A stretch of 64,000 bases of DNA from Prauserella endophytica (GCF_005146945.1 NZ_SWMS01000008.1:1-64000); one strand, 5' to 3'. Counted from the stretch's first letter, positions 21,401 through 30,132 are shown. A program made the numbers and translations. Notes: a model not told the origin generated them from the sequence alone.

Positions 21401-22877
21401 GCTGGAGAACCTGCCCGAGGCCGTGCGGGCACTGGCCGGGGAGCTGCTGGAGACCCCGGACGGCTCGGACGCCTCGGCGAGGGCCGCGGCGCAGGCGAGG
21501 ACGGCTAGGACCGTGTCGGCTCTGGAGGACGAGCGCGCCGAGGTGATCGGCCTGCTCGCCACGCGAAGGGCCGAGCTGGACCAGTTGCCCCGGCAGCACG
21601 GACCGCTCGACTCCTTCGACAAGCCCCGCGACGTCGAGCACGGCCGGGAGCTGATCGACGCCGCGGCGGCCGAGGTCTCCGCCGCCGCCCGCAAGTGGGA
21701 GGAGCTGCGGGAGCAGCGGGCCGCCGCGCAGGCCTCGCTGGACTCGGCGCGCCACTCGGCGTCCGGTTTCCGGCTGCTCGCCGAGTCGCTGGCCCCGTAT
21801 CTGCCCTCCGGCGAGCCGGACCAGGTCTACGACGCCGACGTGGACACCGCCCGTGCGCGCTATGGCGAGCTGAGCGCGAGCCTCGCGCGTGCGCAGGAGA
21901 CCGTCGACGAGTCGGAGAGGCGGGTGCGCGCGGCGGCCGACACGCTAGCCCAGTACGCGACGGAGAAGCGGTTCGAGAAGCTCACGACGCCGGTGCGCCA
22001 GCAGGTGATCTCCGTGCGCCGCGACAACCTGCCGCAGCACGCGGAGGAGTGGGCGCGGGCGCTGCGTCCCCGGCTGCGCACGCTGACCGACGACCTGGCC
22101 CAGATCGACCGGCACCGTTCCGGGATCATCACCCGGCTGCAGAGCATGGTCGAGGGTGCGCTGCGCACCCTGCGCTCCGCGCAGCGCGTGTCGCGCCTGC
22201 CGGACGGGCTCGGCGACTGGTCGGGCCAGGAGTTCCTGCGGATCCGGTTCACCGAGCTGGAGGGCACCGAGCTCGCCGAGCGGCTCGGCGAGGTGGTGGA
22301 CGAGGCCGCGGCTGGCAAGACCAGCGACGGCAGGGACGTCAAGCGCGACGGCATGTCCCTGCTGCTGCGTGGCGTGCAGGCCGCGGTGCCGAAGGGCTAC
22401 CGCGTCGACATGCTCAAGCCGGACTCGGTGCTGCGGACCGAACGGCAGCGGGTGTCGGAGATCCGCGACGTGTTCTCGGGCGGCCAGCAGCTCACCGCGG
22501 CGATCATCCTGTACTGCACGCTCGCGGCGCTGCGGGCCAACAACCGGGGCAAGATGCGCAACCCGCACTCGGGAGTGCTCTTCCTGGACAACCCGATCGG
22601 CCGTGCCTCGGCGGGCTACCTGCTGGAACTGCAGCGGGCCGTCGCGAAGGCCCTCGGCGTGCAGCTGATCTACACGACGGGCCTGTTCGACGCCGGGGCG
22701 CTCAGCGAGTTCCCGCTCATCATCCGCCTGCGCAACGACGCCGACCTGCGGGCGGGCCGCAAGTACCTGTCCGTGGAGGCGACGCTGCGGCAGCAGCTCG
22801 ACGAGCTGGCTGAGCCGGACGGCGTGGCCCGCCTCTCGGCGACCCGCCTCTACGCCAAGCCCGCCGCCACCGGCTGA
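18432..22877 (+). CDS. SMC/MukB-like coiled-coil ATPase
   Basis: The 1481-residue protein has split ATPase halves at its two ends and long Ala/Glu/Arg-rich coiled coils between (about 280-630 and 740-1290). A globular, hinge-like insert (about 636-750, around GITAWSGWRYLSKL) lies in the middle. The P-loop reads LENGGGKS (65-72), lacking the usual first Gly. The signature is FSGGQQ (1348-1353). The Walker B Asp is at 1386 in VLFLDNP, followed by Asn rather than the catalytic Glu. Length is close to MukB. The ATG has a strong AGGGGGA Shine-Dalgarno. Probable role: DNA loop extrusion or plasmid defence with the two upstream proteins; no JetD-like nuclease is adjacent. Confidence 0.8.
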   Translation: MYELSRVRLHSVGPSGARYQDVVLDFSGVGEVITAPKQDALFGAGIHSAEQGLPRRSSPASVLFLENGGGKSVLIKLIFSVMLPGRRQVVGTTNTRVLEKFVGAKDVAHVVLEWQHTETGERVITGKASEWRGHVASSDPANLIDSWYCFRPSTSVGLDTLPLTADGRLLTMSGFHDRLNELHAEVPELELFWTRRHHEWTERLDLLGLDTELFRYQRAMNAGEGEAADAFAFNTDEAFVEFLLRAVVTEDEPKDLAEVVATYAHNLAQRGDLMSERDFVAGALDLLTPLTDEERLAAASRKLAASARGELETLAGRIAARDRIENERLAGLEAHVEEVGDAEKLAEGDHRRLSAVVTELRRTVASLLLDEARASKERVDAELAEAKTLAEAWRETGTVLTHLNATRRARDIRELVGSREQKAQPALEAKNAAALALARGLLGLAREAQAQADEAESAAEAARAEAEQAQRERDEATGTAANRRAEADGLAARIEEVRAEIARASKDGLLASGADVAEAARIASAAAETATAELARREAELERVAEEFGAAQAAVNEAHRTAGSARDRAERAAEELERAHRRTDSLAAEARLGELLGTGDVALETDTPALLDRLREARATAESEQTALRIEESLDERALGALGSGGLLPPPQEVQAALDALEAAGITAWSGWRYLSKLDSERRAEALRLAPQLVSGVLLNDAGHLPRAREVLTEQRLLPSAAIAVGVTAALADADLDAAPGVEFLVPPNPAMYDEEAADSEREAIARRQAERHRRLARLEESIGADAALSWKLTTWREDYPPGSIAVLAEQAQAAVAARDAADAAVAEAEARLERLTSIRDTARERVPALRATLREAEEKARRLEELAGRAARVPQWTEETGHAREIADRAEARALEAGAKAARLRERAAEHQRTADGHRRTASTARAELAEVPGGGSVPEEDAAPAEPVDALRRAFASAAEAYAKVEVGSDLRAELEQAESAESSARAALENLPEAVRALAGELLETPDGSDASARAAAQARTARTVSALEDERAEVIGLLATRRAELDQLPRQHGPLDSFDKPRDVEHGRELIDAAAAEVSAAARKWEELREQRAAAQASLDSARHSASGFRLLAESLAPYLPSGEPDQVYDADVDTARARYGELSASLARAQETVDESERRVRAAADTLAQYATEKRFEKLTTPVRQQVISVRRDNLPQHAEEWARALRPRLRTLTDDLAQIDRHRSGIITRLQSMVEGALRTLRSAQRVSRLPDGLGDWSGQEFLRIRFTELEGTELAERLGEVVDEAAAGKTSDGRDVKRDGMSLLLRGVQAAVPKGYRVDMLKPDSVLRTERQRVSEIRDVFSGGQQLTAAIILYCTLAALRANNRGKMRNPHSGVLFLDNPIGRASAGYLLELQRAVAKALGVQLIYTTGLFDAGALSEFPLIIRLRNDADLRAGRKYLSVEATLRQQLDELAEPDGVARLSATRLYAKPAATG

Positions 22878-22896
22878 CCACACAGGTGCGCTAACT

Positions 22897-22951
22897 GTCC
22901 CCCAAGGCCACCTTCGTTGCGCTCAACGCAACAAAGGTGGCCTTGGGGGAC
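22897..22951. terminator. 55-bp palindrome between the SMC-like and LysE genes
   Basis: Arms GTCCCCCAAGGCCACCTT and AAGGTGGCCTTGGGGGAC pair around a GCTCAAC-type centre. The middle positions (CGTTG against CAACA) keep G-T compatible pairing. It lies between convergent genes, 19 bp after the ATPase stop. It belongs to the same family as 7725-7783 but with different outer arms. Confidence 0.8.
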
Positions 22952-22958
22952 TGCGGGG

Positions 22959-23603
22959 TCAGTCCTTGCGGCCCGTGAAGGCGAGGGTGGCGCCGAGGCC
23001 GATCATCGTGAGGCCGCCCGCGCCGCCGACCAGCTCCAGCCTGCGCGGCGAGCGGGCGAACCAGTCCCGCGCCGTGCCCGCGACGAACGCCCACGCGCTG
23101 TCCGACAGCACCGCGATCACCGGCAGCAGGATGCCCAGCACCAGTATCTGGGCCGGCACAGACCCGGCCTGCTGGTTCACGAACTGCGGCAGCACGGCGG
23201 CCAGGAACACGATCGACTTCGGGTTGAGGAAACCCACCAGGAACCCGTCGCGCAGCACCCGCAGTGTGTGTCCCCGCGTGGCCTCGATCCCAGCGCGGAA
23301 CACGTCGGCGAGCGAGCGGCGGTGCCGCCACGCCTGCACCCCCAGGTACACCAGGTAGGCCGCGCCGGCGAGCTTGACGATCGTGAACACCGTCGCCGAG
23401 CGCTCGACGAGCGTGCCCAGCCCGAAGGCCACGGCGACGACCTGCGCGTACACCCCGGTGGCGTTGCCGAGCACGGTGAGCAGCGCATCGCGCCGCCCGA
23501 CGGTGAGCGCGCGACTGATCGTGAACAGCACGCTCGGCCCGGGGACGACGACCATGACGAACGTGAGGGCGGCGAAGGCGGCCAGCTGGCTCGCGGAGAC
23601 CAT
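22959..23603 (-). CDS. LysE/RhtB-family amino-acid exporter
   Basis: The 214-residue inner-membrane protein has about six helices. The N-terminal signature FVMVVVPGPSVLFTISRALTVG (about 15-36), with the PGP motif, and the later GFLVGFLNPKSIVFLAAVLPQF (about 119-140) are hallmarks of RhtB/LysE exporters of amino acids or related compounds. The substrate is unknown. The ATG at 23603 lies 7 nt after a TAGCCT hexamer on the minus strand, so the mRNA may be leaderless. It is divergent from the winged-helix gene. Confidence 0.9.
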   Translation of the reverse strand: MVSASQLAAFAALTFVMVVVPGPSVLFTISRALTVGRRDALLTVLGNATGVYAQVVAVAFGLGTLVERSATVFTIVKLAGAAYLVYLGVQAWRHRRSLADVFRAGIEATRGHTLRVLRDGFLVGFLNPKSIVFLAAVLPQFVNQQAGSVPAQILVLGILLPVIAVLSDSAWAFVAGTARDWFARSPRRLELVGGAGGLTMIGLGATLAFTGRKD

Positions 23604-23610
23604 GCGTCAG

Positions 23611-23616
23611 AGGCTA
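23611..23616 (-). promoter_or_regulatory. Candidate -10 element for a leaderless lysE-family transcript
   Basis: The minus strand reads TAGCCT, 7 nt before the ATG at 23603. Confidence 0.4.
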
Positions 23617-23651
23617 CGGCCATTGTCGGGGGGCGGTGGTAGGAAAGCGCC

Positions 23652-24827
23652 GTGACACGGAACGTGAGCGTCGCCGAGCGGCGGGCGCGGCTGGGCGTGC
23701 GGCACCGGCTCGCGCGATCGGCGCGCGCGGGCACTCCCGAGGACGTCGCGGAGAGCCTCCTCGCGCTGCACGCGACCGACCCGGGGAGCGTGTACCTCGC
23801 GGCGGCGGCGAGGATGGCCGAGCCGGAGGTGCGCGCGGTCGAGCACGCGCTGTACGAACGGCGCTCGCTGGTGCGGATGCTGGGCATGCGGCGCACGATG
23901 TTCGTCGTGCCCGCGGAGGTGGCTCCGCTGGTGCAGGCGGGCTGCGCCGTCGACATCGAGCGCAAGCAGCGGCGGCTGCTCCTGCAGCACCTCGAGCAGA
24001 CGGGCATCCCCGGCCTCGACGCGTGGCTGCGCGACGTCGAGGACGCCACCGTGCGCGCCCTCGAGACGCGGGGCACCGCGCACGCCACGCAGCTGGCCGA
24101 GGACGAGCCGAGGCTGCGCACGGAGATCGTCATGGCGCAGGGCAAGCCGTACGAGTCGCGGGGCTACGTCACGAACCGGGTGCTGTTCCTGCTCGCCGTG
24201 AGCGGGCGGATCGTGCGCGGGCGCCCGCGTGGCACGTGGCTGTCGACGCAGTACGAGTGGGCGCCGGCGGAGAAGTGGCTGCCGGGCGGGCTCGGCGACC
24301 TCGACCCCGCCGCGGCGCGGGTGGAACTGGCGCGGCGCTGGCTAGGGGCCTTCGGTCCCGCGCAGGTGAGCGACCTGGTGTGGTGGACGGGCTGGACGGC
24401 GCGACAGGCCAAGCAGGCGCTGGCCGCGCTGGACACCGTCGCCGTCGACATGGACGGCATCCCGGGCATCGTGCTGGCCGACGACGCCGGGCCGGTCCCG
24501 GAACCGGAGCCGTGGGTCGCGCTGCTGCCCGCGCTCGACCCCACCGCGATGGGCTGGGCCGAGCGCGGCTGGTTCGTCGGCGAGCACCGGGCGGCGCTGT
24601 TCGACCGCACCGGCAACATCGGGCCGACGGTGTGGAGCGACGGCCGGATCGTCGGCGGCTGGGCGCAACGCCCGGACGGCGAGGTCGTGGTCCGGCTGCT
24701 GGAGGATCCCGGAGCCGAGGCGGTCGCCGCGATCGAGGCCGAGGCGGCCCGGCTGACGGCGTGGCTCGGCGACGTCGTGGTGGTCCCGAGATTCCGCACA
24801 CCGGTCGAGAAAGAGCTGTCTTCTTGA
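23652..24827 (+). CDS. Winged-helix DNA-binding protein (HTH_42/YcaQ-like family)
   Basis: The 391-residue protein resembles the winged helix DNA-binding family (HTH_42), which contains DNA-repair glycosylases of the AlkX/YcaQ type and many uncharacterised actinobacterial paralogues. Family-like segments are LLALHATDPGSVYLAAAARM (about 36-55), RMLGMRRTMFVVP (about 75-87), YVTNRVLFLLAVSGRIVRGRP, a Trp-rich stretch DLVWWTGWTARQAKQAL and a C-terminal VALLPALDPTAMGW. Glycosylase activity is not established from sequence. The GTG start has little Shine-Dalgarno. Confidence 0.75.
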   Translation: MTRNVSVAERRARLGVRHRLARSARAGTPEDVAESLLALHATDPGSVYLAAAARMAEPEVRAVEHALYERRSLVRMLGMRRTMFVVPAEVAPLVQAGCAVDIERKQRRLLLQHLEQTGIPGLDAWLRDVEDATVRALETRGTAHATQLAEDEPRLRTEIVMAQGKPYESRGYVTNRVLFLLAVSGRIVRGRPRGTWLSTQYEWAPAEKWLPGGLGDLDPAAARVELARRWLGAFGPAQVSDLVWWTGWTARQAKQALAALDTVAVDMDGIPGIVLADDAGPVPEPEPWVALLPALDPTAMGWAERGWFVGEHRAALFDRTGNIGPTVWSDGRIVGGWAQRPDGEVVVRLLEDPGAEAVAAIEAEAARLTAWLGDVVVVPRFRTPVEKELSS

Positions 24828-24899
24828 TCGATTCGCTGAATGCTTCGAGGTGGGGGACGTCTCGGTCGGGGGATGAGGGTCCGCCCTGGCCAGGCACGC

Positions 24900-24905
24900 T
24901 AGGGT
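24900..24905 (+). promoter_or_regulatory. Candidate -10 element of the gap promoter
   Basis: TAGGGT lies about 68 nt before the gap start codon in the 145-bp gap upstream. No convincing -35 is seen. The resulting 5' UTR would contain the strong Shine-Dalgarno GAGGAGAGAAGAG. Confidence 0.35.
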
Positions 24906-24930
24906 GGCGGTTGAACCCGAAGATGTGTAG

Positions 24931-25977
<1,047 letters not shown>

Positions 25978-25980
25978 CCG

Positions 25981-27186
25981 ATGGCGCTCAAGTCACTCGA
26001 CGACCTGTTGTCCGAGGGTGTCTCCGGGCGGTACGTGCTGGTGCGTTCGGACCTGAACGTGCCGCTCGACGGCGCCACCATCACCGATGACGGCCGCGTG
26101 CGGGCCGCCCTGCCGACCATTGAGCGCCTCGCCGACGCGGGCGCGAAGGTGGTCGTCACGGCCCACCTCGGCAGGCCGAAGGGCGCACCCGACGAGAAGT
26201 ACTCGCTGCGCCCGGTCGCCGCGCGGCTCGGTGAGCTGCTCAGGGCCGAGGTCCAGCTGGCCGGTGACGTCGTCGGCCAGCAGGCGAAGGCCGTCACCGG
26301 CTCGCTCGCCGACGGCCAGGTGGCCCTGCTGGAGAACGTGCGCTTCGACCCGCGCGAGACGAGCAAGGACGAGGGCGAGCGGGCCGGGCTGGCCCGCGAG
26401 CTCGCCGGGCTCGTCCCCGGCGCCGCGTTCGTCTCCGACGGCTTCGGCGTGGTGCACCGCAAGCAGGCCTCCGTGTACGACGTGGCCCGCGTGCTGCCCG
26501 CCTACGCGGGCGGCCTGGTGCTCGCCGAGCTGGAGGTGCTCGCGAAGCTCACGGGTGACCCGCGGCGGCCCTACGCGGTGGTACTCGGCGGCTCGAAGGT
26601 CTCCGACAAGCTCGCCGTGATCGAGGCGCTGCTGCCGAAGGTCGACCGGCTGCTCGTGGGCGGGGGCATGTGCTTCACGTTCCTCGCCGCGCAGGGCCAC
26701 GGCGTCGGCAGCTCGCTGCTGGAGACCGACATGGTCGACACGTGCAAGCGGCTGCTGGCGGAGGCGGGCGGCAAGCTCGTGCTGCCGGTCGACGTCGTCG
26801 CCGCGGACAGGTTCGCCGCCGACGCCGCCACCCGCACCGTGGCCGCCACGGAGATCGAGGACGGCTGGATGGGCCTCGACATCGGCCCGGAGACCACCAC
26901 CGCGTTCGCGGCCGCCATCACCGGAGCGGAGACGATCTTCTGGAACGGGCCCATGGGCGTGTTCGAGATGGCGCCCTTCGCCGAGGGCACCCGCGGGGTC
27001 GCGCAGGCGATCGCCGGCTCGTCGGCGTTCAGCGTCGTCGGCGGTGGCGACTCGGCCGCCGCGGTGCGCCTGCTGGGCCTGCCCGAGGACGGCTTCTCGC
27101 ACATCTCCACCGGCGGCGGCGCGTCGCTGGAGTACCTCGAAGGCAAGGAGCTGCCCGGCGTGGCGGTCCTGAGTGAAGGAGCCTGA
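25981..27186 (+). CDS. pgk: Phosphoglycerate kinase
   Basis: The 401-residue glycolytic kinase transfers phosphate from 1,3-bisphosphoglycerate to ADP. Signatures are [13 protein letters not shown] (about 20-32, substrate-binding Asp-Asn), [41 protein letters not shown] with the conserved Lys, and the C-terminal nucleotide loop GGGDSAAAV. Length is normal. The TGA stop overlaps an ATG (TGATG) that starts a truncated copy of the tpiA beginning rather than tpiA itself. Confidence 0.98.
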   Translation: MALKSLDDLLSEGVSGRYVLVRSDLNVPLDGATITDDGRVRAALPTIERLADAGAKVVVTAHLGRPKGAPDEKYSLRPVAARLGELLRAEVQLAGDVVGQQAKAVTGSLADGQVALLENVRFDPRETSKDEGERAGLARELAGLVPGAAFVSDGFGVVHRKQASVYDVARVLPAYAGGLVLAELEVLAKLTGDPRRPYAVVLGGSKVSDKLAVIEALLPKVDRLLVGGGMCFTFLAAQGHGVGSSLLETDMVDTCKRLLAEAGGKLVLPVDVVAADRFAADAATRTVAATEIEDGWMGLDIGPETTTAFAAAITGAETIFWNGPMGVFEMAPFAEGTRGVAQAIAGSSAFSVVGGGDSAAAVRLLGLPEDGFSHISTGGGASLEYLEGKELPGVAVLSEGA

Positions 27187-27290
27187 TGGCGCGCAAGCCG
27201 CTGATCGCGGGCAACTGGCCGTGTCCAATTCCTGGGGGGAGCTCCGCTCCACCCCAGACCCCCCTCGACGAGCGGGAGGTACGCGCGTGA
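27186..27290 (+). pseudogene. 34-codon truncated tpiA start forming a coupled leader ORF
   Basis: The frame begins [11 protein letters not shown], the canonical triosephosphate isomerase N-terminus, then runs into unrelated Pro-rich sequence ([16 protein letters not shown]) and stops. Its ATG overlaps the pgk stop (TGATG) and its TGA (27288-27290) overlaps the GTG of the intact tpiA (GTGA). A 27-bp stretch at 27192-27218 is repeated at 27292-27318 with one mismatch. The sequence between contains GGGGGGAGCTCCGCTCC. It looks like a partial duplication with an inserted repeat that kept translational coupling in frame. Whether it is translated is unknown. Confidence 0.7.
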
Positions 27291-28072
27291 GCCGCAAGCC
27301 ACTGATCGCGGGCAACTGGAAGATGAACCTCAACCACCTCGAGGCCATCGCCCTGGTGCAGAAGATCGCCTTCTCGCTGCCCGAGAAGTACTACGCCAAG
27401 GTCGACGTCACCGTCCTCCCGCCGTTCACCGACATCCGCAGCGTGCAGACGCTGGTCGACGGCGACAAGCTCCTGCTCACCTACGGCGCGCAGGACCTCG
27501 CGCCGCAGGACTCCGGGGCCTACACCGGTGACGTGTCGGGCCCGATGCTCGCCAAGCTCGGCTGCACCTACGTCGTTGTCGGTCACTCCGAGCGGCGCGA
27601 GTACCACGCCGAGACCGACGAGATCGTGAACAAGAAGGTGCGGGCCGCCCACAAGCACGGGCTCTCGCCGATCCTCTGCGTCGGCGAGCAGCTGGAGGTG
27701 CGCGAGGCCGGCGGGCACATCGAGCACACGACCGCGCAGCTCATCGCCGGGTTGAAGGGGCTCAAGGCCGAGCAGGTGCAGAACACGGTCATCGCCTACG
27801 AACCCGTGTGGGCGATCGGCACCGGCCGTGTGGCGACCCCGGCGGACGCCGAGGAGGTGTGCGCGGCCCTGCGGACGGCGCTCACCGAGAAGTACGGCGC
27901 CGAGGTGGCCGAGCAGGTCCGCGTGCTCTACGGCGGTTCGGTGAAGTCGGGCAACATCGCCGACCTGATCAAGTGCGACAATGTCGACGGCGCGCTCGTG
28001 GGCGGCGCCAGCCTCGACGGTGAAGAGTTCACGAAACTGTGCGCTCTCGCCGCCGGAGGGCCTCTACCCTGA
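27287..28072 (+). CDS. tpiA: Triosephosphate isomerase
   Basis: The 261-residue TIM barrel interconverts dihydroxyacetone phosphate and glyceraldehyde 3-phosphate. Catalytic elements are the Lys in LIAGNWKMN (near residue 13), the His in VVVGHSERR (near 100) and the Glu in [11 protein letters not shown] (near 170), followed by the phosphate loops [11 protein letters not shown] and [11 protein letters not shown]. The GTG at 27287 is chosen because it gives the family N-terminus; GGGAGG lies about 10 nt upstream. A duplicated, truncated start precedes it. Confidence 0.97.
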   Translation: MSRKPLIAGNWKMNLNHLEAIALVQKIAFSLPEKYYAKVDVTVLPPFTDIRSVQTLVDGDKLLLTYGAQDLAPQDSGAYTGDVSGPMLAKLGCTYVVVGHSERREYHAETDEIVNKKVRAAHKHGLSPILCVGEQLEVREAGGHIEHTTAQLIAGLKGLKAEQVQNTVIAYEPVWAIGTGRVATPADAEEVCAALRTALTEKYGAEVAEQVRVLYGGSVKSGNIADLIKCDNVDGALVGGASLDGEEFTKLCALAAGGPLP

Positions 28073-28131
28073 TCTCAGTGGGGACCCGCTACTCTGGGTA
28101 CCCCCGCCACCCGCAGTACACAGAGGATGAC

Positions 28132-28362
28132 ATGAAGCTTTTCCTGCAGATCCTGTTGATCGCGACCAGCGTGCTGCTGATCGTTGCGGTGTTGCTGCAC
28201 CGTGGCCGCGGTGGCGGGCTGTCCTCCCTGTTCGGTGGTGGTATGCAGTCGAGCCTGGCCGGGTCGAGCGTGGCCGAGAAGAACCTCGACCGCATCACGC
28301 TCGGCCTCGGCGCCGTATGGATCATCTCCATCATCGGTCTCGGTCTGCTGCTGAAGATCTGA
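28132..28362 (+). CDS. secG: Preprotein translocase subunit SecG
   Basis: The 76-residue membrane protein has two helices (LFLQILLIATSVLLIVAVLL, about 3-22, and ITLGLGAVWIISIIGLGLLL, about 55-74) joined by a Gly-rich cytoplasmic loop (GGGLSSLFGGGMQSSLAGSS) typical of SecG. It assists the SecYE channel in protein export. The ATG at 28132 with AGAGGATG upstream fits the family length. Position after tpiA is conserved in actinobacteria. Confidence 0.95.
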   Translation: MKLFLQILLIATSVLLIVAVLLHRGRGGGLSSLFGGGMQSSLAGSSVAEKNLDRITLGLGAVWIISIIGLGLLLKI

Positions 28363-28418
28363 TCGGAATCGGCGTGCCTGGCGGGGTACGTCAACTTCAC
28401 TGGTGGGTGTGAGGAAGC

Positions 28419-28760
28419 ATGGTTGGCGGTAACGCGATTCGAGGCACGAGAGTCGGGGCGGGTCCCTCCGGCGAGTCGGAGCGTGGGGAGGCCGCTCCGA
28501 GGCGCCGGGTGTCCTACTGGTGTGCCAACGGGCATGAATCCCGGCCGTCGTTCGCGATGGATGCCGAGGTTCCGGAGGAGTGGGACTGCCCTCGGTGCGG
28601 GCTGCCGGGCGGACAGGACGAGCAGAACCCGCCCGCGGCTCCGCGCACGGAGCCGTACAAGACTCACCTGGCGTACGTGAAGGAGCGGCGCAGCGACGCC
28701 GACGGTGAGGCCATCCTCGCCGAGGCGCTGGAGCGGCTGCGGCAGCGCCGCCAGATCTGA
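28419..28760 (+). CDS. rbpA: RNA polymerase-binding protein RbpA
   Basis: The 113-residue protein binds sigma factor and RNA polymerase and stabilises the open promoter complex in actinobacteria. The zinc-binding core is YWCANGHE and EEWDCPRCGLPG (about residues 33-67), followed by a basic linker and the C-terminal sigma-interacting helix PYKTHLAYVKERRSDADGEA. The ATG has a GAGGAAG Shine-Dalgarno. Length and domain order match the family. Confidence 0.96.
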   Translation: MVGGNAIRGTRVGAGPSGESERGEAAPRRRVSYWCANGHESRPSFAMDAEVPEEWDCPRCGLPGGQDEQNPPAAPRTEPYKTHLAYVKERRSDADGEAILAEALERLRQRRQI

Positions 28761-28773
28761 GAGTCGGCTCGAC

Positions 28774-28805
28774 GACGGCCGCCGGGCACCCGCCCGGCGG
28801 CCGTC
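28774..28805. terminator. Bidirectional hairpin between rbpA and the histidine kinase gene
   Basis: A perfect 14-bp stem (GACGGCCGCCGGGC with its complement) encloses the 4-nt loop ACCC. It lies 13 nt after the rbpA stop and 13 nt after the kinase stop on the other strand. There is no T-tract, as is common in high-GC actinobacteria. Confidence 0.85.
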
Positions 28806-28818
28806 ATCGTGCCCAGAG

Positions 28819-30039
28819 TCAGAACGACACGGGGTACTTCGCGGCCACCCGCCAGCCGCCGTCCGGCGTCGGCGTGGTCTCGAAGGTGCCGCCGAGCAGG
28901 CGCGCCCGCTCCGCGAGGCCCGTGAGCCCGTAGCCGCCGGAGGGGAACTCGTCGGCGCCGCCGTGCGGCTCGTCCGGCCGGTCGTTGCTCACCTCGACCG
29001 AGAGGCCCTCCTGATCGCCGCGCAGGCGCACGAACGCCGTCGCGCCCGGTGCGTGCTTGCGGACGTTCGTCAGGCACTCCTGGACGGTCCGGTACGCCGC
29101 CGCGGACACCTTCGGCGGCAGGTCCTCCGGCACCCGCTCGACGGCGAGCTGCACCGGCACGTCCGCGGCCCTGATGAGCTCCGAGAGGTCCGCGAGGTCG
29201 GGCTGCGGGCCGTCGTCCTCGGTGCCGGAGCGCAGGACGCCCACGAGCGCACGCAACTCCTCCAGAGTGCGCGTGGACAGCTGGCGGATCGTGCGGGCCG
29301 TGCGCTCCGCGTCGCCGCTCGGGCTGATGGCGGCCAGCGCGCCCGCCTGCATGGCGATGAGGGTGATGTCGTGGGAGACGACGTCGTGCATCTCCCTCGC
29401 CAGCCGGGCCCGCTCGTCCGCGCGCACGGTCTCGGCGTACAGCTTGCGTTCCCGGTCGCGGCTGGCCGCCAGCTCCGCGAGCCGGGCGGCCAGCTCCTGC
29501 CGCGCCCCGATGAGCAGGCCGATCGCCACCGGCATCCCGGCGACGATCACGCCGTAGATGGCCGAGAGGGCGTGCTCGCGCCACGTGAGCGCGACGAAGT
29601 CCGGCAGCGGCCACAGCACGAACCTGGACAGCCACACGAGCCCCGCGCCGACCCAGGTCTGCCAGTGCATCTGCTTGCGGGTCGCCAGGTAGCCCAGCGC
29701 GATCATCGCGGCCAGCTGCGCCCACCCGGCGATGAACCCGGGGAACGTCAGCAGCACGACCGTGAACGGCAGCCAGCGGCGCGCCACCAGCGCCACGCAG
29801 CTCGCCGCGGAGAGCCAGACGGAGTACTTTTCGGCGCCTTCCGGGATCACCAGCCAGACGTCGAGTACGGCGATGAGGATGACGGCCGCGTCGACCGCGA
29901 CCTTGCGCACGCCAGGGTGGTTCCACAGTGCTGTCGTCGCTCTCGGGACGGTCGTCCGGCGCGACCGCGCGCGGTCGGCGGCCCCCGCGCCTGGGCCGCC
30001 GACCGAAACCCCGGGGATGGTCATTCCCTCTGTGGTCAT
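28819..30039 (-). CDS. Sensor histidine kinase, NarL-partner type (HisKA_3)
   Basis: The 406-residue membrane kinase has several N-terminal helices (about 45-185) and no large extracellular domain. The dimerisation/phospho-acceptor helix carries His in ARLAREMHDVVSHDITLIAM (about 215-234). The HATPase domain shows the N-box VQECLTNVRKHAPG and a G-box near GYGLTGLAERARLLGG. No response-regulator gene is adjacent, which is unusual for this class. The ATG at 30039 has GAGAGG about 8 nt upstream, inside a potential hairpin. The signal is unknown. Confidence 0.9.
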   Translation of the reverse strand: MTTEGMTIPGVSVGGPGAGAADRARSRRTTVPRATTALWNHPGVRKVAVDAAVILIAVLDVWLVIPEGAEKYSVWLSAASCVALVARRWLPFTVVLLTFPGFIAGWAQLAAMIALGYLATRKQMHWQTWVGAGLVWLSRFVLWPLPDFVALTWREHALSAIYGVIVAGMPVAIGLLIGARQELAARLAELAASRDRERKLYAETVRADERARLAREMHDVVSHDITLIAMQAGALAAISPSGDAERTARTIRQLSTRTLEELRALVGVLRSGTEDDGPQPDLADLSELIRAADVPVQLAVERVPEDLPPKVSAAAYRTVQECLTNVRKHAPGATAFVRLRGDQEGLSVEVSNDRPDEPHGGADEFPSGGYGLTGLAERARLLGGTFETTPTPDGGWRVAAKYPVSF

Positions 30040-30046
30040 GGCTTGG

Positions 30047-30079
30047 ACCTCTCGTCTTGTGGACTCGACAATGAGAGGT
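30047..30079 (-). promoter_or_regulatory. Inverted repeat able to cover the kinase ribosome-binding site
   Basis: ACCTCTC (30047-30053) and GAGAGGT (30073-30079) are complementary arms 19 nt apart. On the minus-strand mRNA the second arm encountered contains the GAGAGG ribosome-binding site of the kinase gene. Only 7 bp, so it may be chance or a protein operator. Confidence 0.3.
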
Positions 30080-30132
30080 CATGAGGACGGGTTTGGGACG
30101 CGAAAACCTGAAAAAGTGTGCGGAAGTTAACG

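Noticed and set aside
17394-21755. Very long open frame (over 1400 codons) antisense to the SMC-like operon
   Set aside because: It lies opposite two strongly supported genes and reflects third-position GC bias; its translation is Arg/Gly/Leu-rich low-complexity sequence without family motifs.
22878-24827. JetD-like nuclease as a fourth gene of the SMC-like operon
   Set aside because: The next genes are a LysE exporter on the opposite strand and an HTH_42-type protein; neither shows Toprim-type acidic motifs.
28365-28392. SigR/SigH-like promoter (GGAAT then GTC) upstream of rbpA
   Set aside because: rbpA is SigR-controlled in Streptomyces, but here the spacing is 20 nt and the second element is GTC rather than GTT, so the match is not good enough to call.
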